DNA of 64,000 bases from Planctomycetota bacterium (GTDB lineage: Bacteria > Planctomycetota > UBA1135 > GCA-002686595): contig JADYYP010000023.1 in NCBI GenBank assembly GCA_020853575.1, forward strand, positions 186,001 through 250,000, given 5' to 3'. The first letter of the stretch is position 1, and each line of letters begins with the position of its first letter. Below are positions 17,701 through 25,277 of this stretch, piece after piece. Made by a program: the position numbers and the translations under genes. The notes beneath the pieces were generated by a model. That model was given only the letters and a program-made list of their open reading frames with translations, searched no databases and had not been told where the DNA came from.

Positions 17701-17757
17701 CGCGAGTTCCTGACTTCGCCGGCGGTGCAGGAGCTGGTGCGCGGAGGTGCCAAGTGA
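14677..17757 (+). CDS. mrdA: Penicillin-binding protein 2 (elongasome transpeptidase) with a very large insertion
   Basis: This is the class B PBP that cross-links peptidoglycan for rod elongation together with RodA. It has an N-terminal membrane helix (FLPLIVAVVLGTVVLIARL) and the PBP-dimer start with RRGAILDARGRALA (residues 48-61). The transpeptidase domain has all three active-site motifs: SCFK (Ser742-Lys745), SCN (800-802) and KTG (950-952). At 1026 residues it is far longer than the usual 600-650. The excess is a charged, Glu/Arg/Ala-rich, probably helical segment at about residues 90-510, placed before the conserved FAGFRVEDTSERVVARD and GRSGIEAYFD regions. The frame is continuous, so it is not a sequencing artefact of the stop/start type. 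Its stop overlaps the rodA GTG. Confidence 0.95.
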   Translation: MAGHRFLPLIVAVVLGTVVLIARLYQVQIVEGQIWAQEAANLVRSGAVRPYRRGAILDARGRALAHDETVYRVQFNYREFRRGHPLGLVAHARSALLGSPVGLAETLENLPQWTAELIELSAGELDAFGRGEALQLGRTILPASTSPGRDDRSARRNDVRFYVAQLFELEPGEARDFSKSFKAEPDAPLCELAARARRMADADELRQRLSARLVECSTDLEQLALRIRLERAPEIATDSPGAALDALVASIEERRTAVEDDCASALFAEAFGFSAGRIEPMTLHDAVDLSWIASILAWDDARLAAWLERARGKLRESLFGGQIERLATELEVESDDALLPRHVLQRWAELFAARRARVALEGLTAARELVVLADLDALFTARADEPREYDALLSFQDPRWADERAALGWRELAAIELGESASESEVEAAAEQWRAAFSDGFDGKFLRERTRGVVARWEQELQRALRAELDARRPAAVRGARAQLELVENRLDRASERARYILKDRGSRPETVARDPEYATVHLLTRHKRRFAGFRVEDTSERVVARDERGVQLAGELVGRVGGMDLRETLLESGLRAEFEALRRQSSRTADEEAELRWMARRLVRDDELHGRSGIEAYFDVELSGRNGYREVRGLQELIDGVYQVDVPPEDGADLTLTLDLDVQRAATDALASPEPDPDDAKNDYAWLARPTGAIVMMSVDGDVLAAASFPDFPRGDELPRAPRDEPFERTLRKPTFQPPGSCFKPFVAAWALDHIGFDPAEREACAMLPDQRGAGYFDVRCNVHYGHGLVDLREALKVSCNAYFARLGERFAVEDWRELAHEFGFGEPSGVRAFGARPGLLEDRFAGLFQRAPEGRSARLAGNGLAVVEATPMQLARATAGLCTGVLPQVRLVHKVGAVETPRRSRPLSLSSASLNFVREALLAVAQESGGSAHAALDERQLGFRIGAKTGSGDIGSTKTVGSDGRERVRKHTWLIGFFPYDAPRYVVVVFCNDTLATASHSAIWLAREFLTSPAVQELVRGGAK

Positions 17758-18959
17758 GATCGGCTGCGACGCCCTTCGAGAAGCGCTCGGCGCTGGAGCG
17801 CGCGTTGACCTTCCGGCACGTCAACTGGCTGCGCGTCGATTGGCACGTGCTGTTGGTGGCGCTGGCGTTGCTCGCGTTCGGCCTGTTCTTCGTGCACCAC
17901 ATGGATCTCGCGGACCGCGAGCTCGGCCGCGACCAGAACGAGATCGACTTCGGCGTGCACCTCCAGAAGGTCCTGTTGACCTTGCCCGCGCTGCTCGCGG
18001 GATTGCTGATCCGACCGCGCTGGCTGCGGCGCAACGCCTGGGCGGTGTACGTCGCGAGCCTGTGGCTGCTACTGCTCGTGCCGGTGTTCGGCAGCGAGCG
18101 CAACAACGCCAAGCGCTGGATCCAGCTGCCGATCGGCTTCGACCTGCAGCCCTCCGAGCTGGCCAAGCTGGGCTTGATCGTGGCGCTGGCGCGCGTGCTC
18201 TACACCTGTCGCCTGACGCGCTGGAGCGACTGGACGCGCCCGGCGGTGGTGACGCTGATTCCGATGGCGTTGGTCGCGCTGCAGCCCGACCTGGGCACGG
18301 CGATGACCATCGTGCCGGTCGCCGTGGGCATGTTCTATGCGGCCGGAGCTCCGGCGAAGCGCATCTTCGGCATCGTCGCCACGGTGCTGGTCGTGTTCGT
18401 GCTCGCCTATCAGTTCGAGCTGATCCGCGACTACCAGATCGAGCGCGTGCGCACCTGGCTCTCGTCGATGTCGCCCGAGCACCTGAAGGAAGGCAAGACC
18501 GGCGCAGCATTCCACACCTACCATGCGCGCGTGGCGATCGGCAACGGAGGCTGGTTCGGCCGCGGGCTCGGCCGCGGGGTGGCCAACGAAGCCGGGCATC
18601 TGCCCGAGCGCGAGAGCGATTCGATCTTCGCGGTGATCGCCGAGGAAGCGGGCTTCTTCGGCACCGCCGGATTGCTGCTGCTCTACGCGCTGTTGATCGT
18701 GCTCATCCTGAGCAGCGCGAGCTCGATCCGCGAGCGTTTCTCGCGCCTGGTGGTGTGCGGCATCGGCTTGTACTTCGCCGCGCACTTCTTCGTGAACGTC
18801 GGCGTCAACATGGGACTGATCCCGATGACCGGCTTGACGCTGCCGCTGTTCTCGACTGGCGGCTCTTCGATGCTGGTCACGTTCGGGGCGCTGGGCCTCG
18901 CGCTGGGGCTCGCCGCGCAGCGCGAGGCAACGCTCGACGAAGACGCCTTCCGCGCCTGA
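17754..18959 (+). CDS. rodA: Peptidoglycan glycosyltransferase RodA (SEDS family)
   Basis: The 401 residues start at the GTG at 17754 (GTGA overlap with mrdA). It is a polytopic inner-membrane SEDS glycan polymerase partnered with PBP2. Conserved features are RWIQLPIGFDLQPSELAKLG, the catalytic-region ALQPDLGTAM, GNGGWFGRGLGRG, and the C-terminal family signature MGLIPMTGLTLPLFSTGGSS. About 30 extra N-terminal residues precede the first helix, with an unusual acidic loop (DLADRELGRDQNEIDFG) after it. It is the last gene of the shape operon, and a minus-strand gene ends 16 bases downstream. Confidence 0.97.
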   Translation: MRSAATPFEKRSALERALTFRHVNWLRVDWHVLLVALALLAFGLFFVHHMDLADRELGRDQNEIDFGVHLQKVLLTLPALLAGLLIRPRWLRRNAWAVYVASLWLLLLVPVFGSERNNAKRWIQLPIGFDLQPSELAKLGLIVALARVLYTCRLTRWSDWTRPAVVTLIPMALVALQPDLGTAMTIVPVAVGMFYAAGAPAKRIFGIVATVLVVFVLAYQFELIRDYQIERVRTWLSSMSPEHLKEGKTGAAFHTYHARVAIGNGGWFGRGLGRGVANEAGHLPERESDSIFAVIAEEAGFFGTAGLLLLYALLIVLILSSASSIRERFSRLVVCGIGLYFAAHFFVNVGVNMGLIPMTGLTLPLFSTGGSSMLVTFGALGLALGLAAQREATLDEDAFRA

Positions 18960-18975
18960 CGCCGCGCGGGCCGGG

Positions 18976-20703
18976 TCAGGGCCCGACGCAGAACTCGAGC
19001 GCGTCGCTGAGGCTGGTCGACGTCGGGCTCGGCGGATCGCGGAACCAGCCCTGCATGTCGACGATGGCGCCGGCCGCGAAGGGCTGGCCCAGCGCGTTGG
19101 GGTGCGAGGCCAGGTACGCGTTCCAGTCGAGCGTCAAGCTGCCGTCGCACTGGCCCGCGGTACCGCCCGAGGACTGCTGCGGCGTGCGTTGCACGGGCGC
19201 GTTCATGCAGCGGAAGCTCGAACCGTTGGTGCCCCAGGGCAGCTCGAGCCGGCCGTTGAGCCCGTAGTACAGCAGGCCCGACTTCGCGCCCTCGACGTTG
19301 GAGACTTGCACCAGGAACGGCGTCGCCCCGCTCGCGCTCGGGGTGCCGGTCGCGCTCATCAGGGCGTTGCAACCGTTGGCCGTCGTGCCGGCGGTGCAGT
19401 AGGTCATCACCGGCGGATCGCACAGGTCGCGCAGGAATACGTCGTTCGAGCCGTTGGTGTCGCCGGCGACGAGGTTGGTGGCGAGGCTCGCGAAGACCAC
19501 GAAGCGACCGTTGGCGGAGAGCGACGGCACGCCGCTCGGACCGTCGGCCTCCGCGCCGTTCGAATCCAGGCTGGCGCGCAGGGTCGTGCTCGTGCCGAGC
19601 GTGTGCACGAAGACGTCCCACAGCGCATTGCCGTCCCCGGCGACCAGATTCGAAGCCAGGCTGTGGAAGGTCACGCGCGAGCCGTCGGCGTTGACGTTGG
19701 GGAACACGCTCGGACCGTTGGCCTCGAAGCTACCCGAGGCGACGCTGACGCGCGTCGTGGCGCCGCTCGCGAGCACGCGGTGGAACACGTCGCTCTCGAG
19801 GTTCCCGTCTCCGCTGACGAGGTTGGCCGCGTCGCTGCGGAACACCAGCACCGAGCCGTCGGCCGACAGTCGCGGCTGGTCGCTGTCGCCATCGGCCTCG
19901 ACGCCGTTCGAGTCGAGGCTGGCGCGCACGGTGGTCGCAAGCGTGAGGTCGCGCAGGAACACGTCGCTGTGTCCGTTCAAGTCGCCCGGCACCAGGTCGA
20001 AGGCCGAGCTGCGGAACGCGATGCGATCGCCGGCGTTGGAGATCGAGGCGCTGTCGCTGCCGTCGCTGGCTTGCAGCCCATTGGAATCGACGCTGACGCG
20101 CGTCACCAAGCCCGTGCTGCGATCCCACACGAACACGTCCGACACGCCGTTGGTGTCGCCGGCGACGAGCGTCGTTCCGCGGCTCTGGAAGGCCACGAAG
20201 CGCCCGTCGGCCGAGATCGAAGGCTTGGAGCTGATGCCGTCGGACTCGACGCCGCCGGGGCCGACGCTCACGCGCTGCGTCAGCAGTAGCGTGCGATCGT
20301 GGACGAACACGTCACGCCGATTGTTGGTGTCGTTGGCGACGAGGTTGGAGGCGAGCGAATCGAACGCCACGTAGCGCCCATTGGCCGAGATCACGGCCGC
20401 GCCGCTCGGTCCGTTGCCCTCCAGCCCGAACGAGTGCACGCTCACGCGCAACGTGGTGTCGGTCATGCGGTCGCGCACGAAGACGTCGTCGGTGCCGTTG
20501 ACGTCGAACATCACCAGGTTGGTCGCGGCGCTCTGAAAGGCCACGAAACGGCCGTCGGCGGAGATCGAGGCGTCGATGCTGATGTCGTCGGCCTGCAGGT
20601 TTCCGGCGGCGACGCTGATGCGGGTCGTCGTCTGCGCGAGCGCGGGGGCGAGCACGGCCGTGGCGAACACGATGGCGCCGAGCGCCCGATGGGTGAGTCT
20701 CAC
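18976..20703 (-). CDS. Secreted PD40/TolB-like beta-propeller repeat protein with lineage-specific C-terminal domain
   Basis: The 575 residues start at a GTG at 20703, chosen because AGGAG lies 7 bases upstream and a signal peptide follows directly (ALGAIVFATAVLAPALAQ). The mature part is about eight repeats of some 48 residues, each containing the pattern SADGRFVAFxSxATNLVxxDxNGxxDVFVRD, a calcium-binding-like D-x-N-G turn, and TTRVSVDSNGxEADG. This predicts a PD40/WD-like propeller outside the cytoplasm. The last 150 residues (YCTAGTTANGC to EFCVGP) form a different domain, one I associate with exported proteins of Poly30-like planctomycetes. Function is unknown; adhesion or surface display is speculative. 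The gene converges with rodA. Confidence 0.85.
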   Translation of the reverse strand: MRLTHRALGAIVFATAVLAPALAQTTTRISVAAGNLQADDISIDASISADGRFVAFQSAATNLVMFDVNGTDDVFVRDRMTDTTLRVSVHSFGLEGNGPSGAAVISANGRYVAFDSLASNLVANDTNNRRDVFVHDRTLLLTQRVSVGPGGVESDGISSKPSISADGRFVAFQSRGTTLVAGDTNGVSDVFVWDRSTGLVTRVSVDSNGLQASDGSDSASISNAGDRIAFRSSAFDLVPGDLNGHSDVFLRDLTLATTVRASLDSNGVEADGDSDQPRLSADGSVLVFRSDAANLVSGDGNLESDVFHRVLASGATTRVSVASGSFEANGPSVFPNVNADGSRVTFHSLASNLVAGDGNALWDVFVHTLGTSTTLRASLDSNGAEADGPSGVPSLSANGRFVVFASLATNLVAGDTNGSNDVFLRDLCDPPVMTYCTAGTTANGCNALMSATGTPSASGATPFLVQVSNVEGAKSGLLYYGLNGRLELPWGTNGSSFRCMNAPVQRTPQQSSGGTAGQCDGSLTLDWNAYLASHPNALGQPFAAGAIVDMQGWFRDPPSPTSTSLSDALEFCVGP

Positions 20704-20710
20704 GATGCTT

Positions 20711-20715
20711 CTCCT
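20711..20715 (-). promoter_or_regulatory. Ribosome binding site (AGGAG) fixing the GTG start of the propeller gene
   Basis: On the minus strand AGGAG is followed by 7 bases and GTG (20703). This start exposes the signal peptide directly, unlike an ATG 23 codons upstream. Confidence 0.7.
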
Positions 20716-21220
20716 GAAGGGATTCCGGCGTCCCAAGGAACTCCGGACGAGCCGGCCGTGCCGCGCGGGCACGCGCCGGGGTCATGGTAGCGCAGCGCGC
20801 CAGGCCTGGGCGCCGCGGGGGCCGAGGAAAACGAGCTGCGAATCCCAGCGCAATCGGCGGCGTTCCGCGCAGCGCGGGTGCACGCTCGCGCGGCCGCATC
20901 TGCGAAACTCCTGGGACCCTCGCGCGGTCGCGGGCGGCCGCTCGAAGCAGCGTGCGCCGCGCGCTCGGCGCTGGACCTGCGCGCCGCGGAGCACGACTCG
21001 CCGCGCGCCACTGCGAGTGCACACTCGACGCGCGGTTTCGCGTCAGCGCGCCGCGCGGAGCTCAACTGCGCTTCATGTGCCACTAGAGTTCCGGGCAAGA
21101 TCGAGCGCGATTGCACCGCTCGGGCGGGCTTCCTAGACTCGCGCGCCCTCGCCCCAGAGAACCACCGTGCGCCGACGGCGCGGCACGGCGCGGCGCGAGC
21201 CAGAGGAGCGCGATCCCACC
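20716..21220. other. Intergenic region between the propeller gene and the BMC operon
   Basis: About 500 bases without a convincing gene separate two divergent transcription units. I see a TAGACT hexamer at 21134-21139 that could be the -10 of the BMC operon, giving a leader of about 75 bases, and a purine-rich AGAGGAG at 21203-21209, 11 bases before the first BMC start. Small open frames here follow the GC-rich shadow pattern and have no family features. No regulator gene is adjacent. Confidence 0.5.
21134..21139 (+). promoter_or_regulatory. Possible -10 hexamer (TAGACT) of the BMC operon
   Basis: TAGACT, the same hexamer found before moeA and the GspK-like gene, lies 81 bases upstream of the first shell gene. 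No clear -35 is seen. All nine downstream BMC genes are close-packed on the same strand, so one promoter could serve them. Confidence 0.35.
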
Positions 21221-21535
21221 ATGGAATACAACGCAATCGGCATGGTCGAGACCAAGGGCCTGATCGGAGCGATCGAGGCTGGCGACGCCATGGTCAAGGC
21301 CGCCGAAGTGGCCCTGTTCGGCAAGGTCAACGTCACCGCCGGGCTCAACACGATGTTCGTCTGCGGCGAGGTCGGCGCGGTCAAGGCCGCCACCGACGCC
21401 GGAGCTTCGGCGGCGCGGCGCGTCGGCGAGCTGGTCGCGGTGCACGTGATCCCGCGTCCGCACGAGCAACTCTGGAAGATCCTCCCCGAGCTCAAGCCGA
21501 TCAAGCGCGGCGGCTACGACGCGGGCGCGAACTAG
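21221..21535 (+). CDS. BMC-H hexameric shell protein 1
   Basis: The 104-residue single-domain shell protein of the BMC (Pfam BMC) family forms the hexagonal facets of bacterial microcompartments. It has the canonical start [20 protein letters not shown], the conserved Lys of the D-A-M-x-K-A-A edge helix (residues 21-26), and [14 protein letters not shown] followed by HVIPRPH. An upstream extension of the frame is ignored because alignment to BMC-H begins at MEYNAIGM. Its tail ([13 protein letters not shown]) is about 10 residues longer than in minimal BMC-H. It is the first gene of the shell operon and resembles the second BMC-H at 23575 in the core. Confidence 0.96.
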   Translation: MEYNAIGMVETKGLIGAIEAGDAMVKAAEVALFGKVNVTAGLNTMFVCGEVGAVKAATDAGASAARRVGELVAVHVIPRPHEQLWKILPELKPIKRGGYDAGAN

Positions 21536-21564
21536 GGCGCGCGCAGCCTCGCTAGGGGACTCTC

Positions 21565-23511
21565 GTGGCTCAACTCGATCCCGACCTGCTGGCCCTGCAG
21601 GAGGTGCGCGACAGCGTCGAGCGCGCGTGGCGCGCGTGCGAAGCCGTGCACCATTTCACGCAGGCGCAGACCGACGCCTTGTGCCAGGCAATGGCCGAGG
21701 CCGGTGCGCGCGCGGCGCACGAGCTGGCCAAGCTCGCGGTCGAGGAGACCGGCATCGGGCGGGTGCACTACAAGATCCTCAAGAACCTGTTCGGCTCCGA
21801 GGGCACCTGGGCCTCGATCAAGGACGAGAAGACCGTCGGCATCGTGGCGCGCGACGAGCGCCGCGGCATCGTCGAAGTCGCGACGCCCTTCGGCGTGGTC
21901 GCGGGCATCATCCCGACCACCAATCCGACCTCGACCGCGCTGTTCAAGTCGCTGATCTCGGTCAAGGGCCGCAACGCGATCGTGATCAGCCCGCATCCGC
22001 GCGCCAAGAAGTGCATCGGCGCGACGGTCGAGGTGCTGCGGCGCGCGATCGAGCGCGCGGGCGGACCGCCGGACCTGGTGATCGCGCTCGCCAGCCCGAC
22101 GATCGAGTCCACTGGCGCGCTGATGAAGCACAAGAAGGTCGCGGTGATCCTCGCGACCGGCGGCACGGGGTTGGTGCAGGCCGCGTATTCCTCGGGCAAG
22201 CCGGCCTACGGCGTCGGGCCGGGCAACGTGCCCTGTTACGTCGATCGCTCGGCGGACATCGCCGAGGCCGCGGCGGCCATCGTCCAGAGCCAGAGCTTCG
22301 ACAACGGAACGTTCTGTTGCTCGGAGCAAGCGTTGGTGGTCGACAAGCCGATCCAGGCGCAGCTGTTGGCCGAGCTCGCGCGCAACGGCGCGCACCTGTG
22401 CAGCGAGGACGAGACCGCGAAGCTCGCTCGGCTGTGCAACCGCGGCGGCCACATGAACCCCGACGTCGTCGGGCAGGATCCGTACAAGCTGGCCGAGTGG
22501 GCCGGGTTCAAGGTCCCGCGCGAGACGACCGTGCTGCTCGCTTACCAGGGTGGCGTCGGAAAGGAATGGCCACTGTCGATCGAGATCCTCGCGCCGGTGC
22601 TCTCGGTGCACGTCGTCGACGGCTGGAAGGACGGCTGCAAGGTCTCGATGCAGACGCTGCACGCCGACGGACTCGGCCACACCTGCGCTGTCTGGGCGCG
22701 AGACGAGCGCGTGCTCGAGTCGTGGTTCTTGGAGAAGCCCGCCAACCGCATCATCGTCAACGGACCCTCGTCGCAGGGCGCGGTCGGCTACAGCACGAAC
22801 CTGATGCCGTCGGTCAGCCTGGGCTGCGGCCCGCAGGCCGGCAACATCACCAGCGACAACATCACCGCCAAGCACTTGGTCAACATCAAGCGCGTGGCGT
22901 TCGTGCGCAGCGACTGGCAGACGCTGCAGCGCCGCGATCACGAGCGCGCCGCGCGCTTGGGCGGTGACGCGGCGCCGCGCGGCTCCGGTCTGCCCGGGGA
23001 TCCCGCGTTGGCACTCGGCGAAGCGCGCGCGCACGGCGAGCTCGCGCCCGCGCCGAGTGCGTTCAAGTCGGCGGGTCTCAGCAATTGGAGCGGCAATCCG
23101 CTGTTCCTACCGCGCGAGGGGAGTGAGCAGCCGCGCAGCGCGCCGCCGTCGACGAGCGCGCCCGCTTCCGCGAGTCGGTCGAGCTCACTCCCGCCCCAAG
23201 CCCCCGCGCCTGCCGCGCGCTCCAGCGTCAGCGCCGTTGCCCAGGCACCGGCGGCGAGCGCTGCACCGAGCCCGGCCCCGACGTTCACACAGCCGAAGGT
23301 CCAGGCCGCGGCCAAGTCTCCCGGTGGCTTCGCGCCGCCGACGTTCAGCTCGGCCCCCGCGCAGCGCAGTTCTGCGGCGCACGCGCAAGGCGGCGCGCTG
23401 TCCGCGGGCGAGATCCAGAAGTTGATGGAGCACGCCGGCGCCGGATGTCCACTCGGCCCGTGCAAGGGCTGCAACCACCACAACGTCGCGACCGGCGCGT
23501 GCACCGCGTGA
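21565..23511 (+). CDS. BMC-associated CoA-acylating-type aldehyde dehydrogenase with long C-terminal tail
   Basis: This 648-residue protein has residues 1-460 as a PduP/EutE/AdhE-type aldehyde dehydrogenase, expected to oxidise a short aldehyde to acyl-CoA with NAD inside the compartment. Motifs are GVVAGIIPTTNPTSTALFK, ILATGGTGLVQAAYSSGKPA, GVGPGNVPCYVD and the catalytic Cys251 in SFDNGTFCCSEQ. After about residue 465 comes a Pro/Ser/Ala-rich linker of some 135 residues. A short amphipathic helix (LSAGEIQKLMEHAG) and a Cys-rich end (CPLGPCKGCNHH...C) follow. The helix is a good candidate encapsulation peptide. The start is GTG at 21565 with AGGGGA upstream. It lies between two BMC-H genes, which makes a luminal location very likely. 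Which aldehyde it uses cannot be read here. Confidence 0.93.
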   Translation: MAQLDPDLLALQEVRDSVERAWRACEAVHHFTQAQTDALCQAMAEAGARAAHELAKLAVEETGIGRVHYKILKNLFGSEGTWASIKDEKTVGIVARDERRGIVEVATPFGVVAGIIPTTNPTSTALFKSLISVKGRNAIVISPHPRAKKCIGATVEVLRRAIERAGGPPDLVIALASPTIESTGALMKHKKVAVILATGGTGLVQAAYSSGKPAYGVGPGNVPCYVDRSADIAEAAAAIVQSQSFDNGTFCCSEQALVVDKPIQAQLLAELARNGAHLCSEDETAKLARLCNRGGHMNPDVVGQDPYKLAEWAGFKVPRETTVLLAYQGGVGKEWPLSIEILAPVLSVHVVDGWKDGCKVSMQTLHADGLGHTCAVWARDERVLESWFLEKPANRIIVNGPSSQGAVGYSTNLMPSVSLGCGPQAGNITSDNITAKHLVNIKRVAFVRSDWQTLQRRDHERAARLGGDAAPRGSGLPGDPALALGEARAHGELAPAPSAFKSAGLSNWSGNPLFLPREGSEQPRSAPPSTSAPASASRSSSLPPQAPAPAARSSVSAVAQAPAASAAPSPAPTFTQPKVQAAAKSPGGFAPPTFSSAPAQRSSAAHAQGGALSAGEIQKLMEHAGAGCPLGPCKGCNHHNVATGACTA

Positions 23512-23574
23512 TGCGCAGCGCGACGCTCGATTCCAAGCTCACCACGTTCCGTTTCCACGATCCCACACACCAAC

Positions 23575-23880
23575 ATGGCAACTGAAAGTCTGATCGCTCT
23601 CGGCATGATCGAGACGAAGGGTCTCGTCGGCGCGATCGAAGCCGCCGACGCGATGTGCAAGGCGGCCAAGGTCACGCTGCTCGGACGCTACGAGAAGTCC
23701 GGCGGCGGCTTGGTCACCGTCATGGTCCGCGGCGAGGTCGGCGCGGTGAAGGCCGCGGTCGAGGCCGGCGCCGCCGGTGCGCGGCGTGTCGGCGAGCTCG
23801 TCGGCACGCACGTCATCCCGCGGCCGGTGATCGATCTGGCCGACTATCTGCCGCCGATTCCCGACGAGAAGAAGAAGTGA
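23575..23880 (+). CDS. BMC-H hexameric shell protein 2
   Basis: This is a 101-residue single BMC domain: [62 protein letters not shown], ending HVIPRP and a short DEKKK tail. The pore region between strands differs from BMC-H 1 (YEKSGGGL against KVNVTAG), so the two hexamers probably offer different pores. It lies 63 bases after the aldehyde dehydrogenase gene. Confidence 0.96.
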   Translation: MATESLIALGMIETKGLVGAIEAADAMCKAAKVTLLGRYEKSGGGLVTVMVRGEVGAVKAAVEAGAAGARRVGELVGTHVIPRPVIDLADYLPPIPDEKKK

Positions 23881-23921
23881 GCTAGGACGGCGTCGCCCAA
23901 GGGCGGCGCTCGAGCCTCTCC

Positions 23922-24572
23922 ATGCCTTCGCGGTCTTCCATCGCCCTCGAGCTGCGCGGCGCGCTCGTCATCGACCACATGCAGCCGCAGTTCGCCGCCA
24001 CCGTGGCGGCGACGAGCGACGGCTATTTCCCGGTCGCCGGCGAGTGCGCGTTCTGGCTCGAGGCGCGTCCCGGCATCGTGATCAACCGCCTGATGGACGT
24101 GGCGCTGAAGAAGTGCCGTGTCACGCCCGGTGCGTTGGTCACCGAGCGCTCCTACGGAACGCTCGAGGTGCACGGGCCCGATCAGGGCCAAGTGCGCGAA
24201 GCCGGTCGGCTGATCCTGGAGACGGCCGGTGTCGACTACGCCGATGGGCTGAAGCCCAACGTGATGACCGACGAGGTCATCCGTCAGGTCGACTCGCACC
24301 ACGCGATGCTGATCAACCGCACGCGCAGCGGCATGTTGCTGCTCGCGCAGGACACGCTCTACACGCTCGAGGTCAATCCGGCGGTGTGGGTGCTGCTCGC
24401 GGCCAACGAGGCCGAGAAGGCCGCGCCGGTGCGCATCGTCGGGCTGGGCGCGCACGGTGCGGTGGGGCGCTTGCGTCTGGCCGGCACCGACGCCGCCATC
24501 GAGGCCGCGGTCGAGGCGGTGCACCGCGCCCTGCGCGACACGCCTGGCCGCGACAACACGGGAGTCGACTAG
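23922..24572 (+). CDS. Divergent tandem BMC-domain shell protein (BMC-T-like)
   Basis: The 216 residues are about the length of EutL-type trimeric shell proteins. Both halves can be aligned by eye with the BMC fold. Half one is LEARPGIVINRLMDVALKK, then CRVTPGALVTERSYGTLEVHGPDQGQVREAG. Half two is LEVNPAVWVLLAANEAEKA, then PVRIVGLGAHGAVGRLRLAGTDAAIEAAVEA. The standard signature residues of BMC-H (ETKG, DAMxK) are missing from both. I therefore call it a probable BMC-T with moderate confidence; a BMC-associated protein of related fold is the alternative. It sits between BMC-H 2 and the first BMC-P, which starts 3 bases after its stop, so it is certainly in the shell operon. Confidence 0.65.
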   Translation: MPSRSSIALELRGALVIDHMQPQFAATVAATSDGYFPVAGECAFWLEARPGIVINRLMDVALKKCRVTPGALVTERSYGTLEVHGPDQGQVREAGRLILETAGVDYADGLKPNVMTDEVIRQVDSHHAMLINRTRSGMLLLAQDTLYTLEVNPAVWVLLAANEAEKAAPVRIVGLGAHGAVGRLRLAGTDAAIEAAVEAVHRALRDTPGRDNTGVD

Positions 24573-24574
24573 CG

Positions 24575-24916
24575 ATGTTCCTCGGTCGCGTGGTGGGCGA
24601 GGTGTGGTCGACGCGCAAGATGCCCGATCTCGTGGGCAAGCGTCTGCTGGTGGTGCAAGCGCTCGACGAGCGCCGCGAGCCGCTCGCGCCCAAGGTGACG
24701 CCGGTGATCGCGGCCGATCCGTTGGGCGCAGCGCTCGGGCAACGCGTGATCGTGGCCTTCGGCAAGGCGGCGCGCGTGGCCTGTGGCGGCGACGGTGAGT
24801 ACGCCTTCGAGGCCGCGATCGTCGGCATCGTCGACGAGCTCGAGGCTCCCGGCGCTCCCGACGACTGGTTCGAGAACTCTGGCGGGGAGCCGCGCGCTCC
24901 GCGCGCGAGGCGGTGA
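24575..24916 (+). CDS. BMC-P pentameric vertex protein 1 (EutN/CcmL family)
   Basis: The 113 residues belong to the EutN/CcmL family, whose pentamers cap the vertices of microcompartment shells. Typical parts are the start MFLGRVVGEVWSTRK, KRLLVVQALD, then IAADPLGAALGQRVIVAFGKAAR and AIVGIVDEL. The C-terminal 20 residues (Asp/Glu/Pro/Arg-rich) are an extension. The ATG follows the previous stop by two bases. Confidence 0.95.
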   Translation: MFLGRVVGEVWSTRKMPDLVGKRLLVVQALDERREPLAPKVTPVIAADPLGAALGQRVIVAFGKAARVACGGDGEYAFEAAIVGIVDELEAPGAPDDWFENSGGEPRAPRARR

Positions 24917-24920
24917 TGCG

Positions 24921-25277
24921 ATGCTGATCGGAACGGTCGTGGGGCACGTGTGGGCCAGCGTCAAGGACCCGACGCTCACGGGTTGCCGCTTCCTGGTGAT
25001 CCAGCCCTACACGCTCGACCACCAGCCCAGCGCCGAGACGTTGATCGCCGTCGATCCCTTGGGCGCGGGCGTCGGCGAGCGCGTGCTGGTCGTGTTCGGC
25101 CGCGCGGCGCGCCACTGCATCGGCAAGGGGCACGACATCGGCTTCCAGACCGCGGTGGCGGCGATCATCGATCGTATGGAGCTCGCCGACGGTGCGTCGA
25201 TCGGCCCGGTCGCCGCTCGAGATCAGCTTGCGCCACCGAGTTCATCCGCCGCGCACGCTCGCGGCAGGAGCACATGA
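24921..25277 (+). CDS. BMC-P pentameric vertex protein 2 (EutN/CcmL family)
   Basis: The 118 residues start at ATG 24921 (MLIGTVVGHVWASVKDP). Family features are GCRFLVIQPY, IAVDPLGAGVGERVLVVFGRAAR and AVAAIIDRMEL. It has a different C-terminal tail from vertex protein 1 (about 25 residues rich in Ala, Ser and Pro). Two non-identical BMC-P genes in tandem are common in planctomycete-type loci. Its stop overlaps the start of the BMC-T gene (ATGA). Confidence 0.95.
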   Translation: MLIGTVVGHVWASVKDPTLTGCRFLVIQPYTLDHQPSAETLIAVDPLGAGVGERVLVVFGRAARHCIGKGHDIGFQTAVAAIIDRMELADGASIGPVAARDQLAPPSSSAAHARGRST

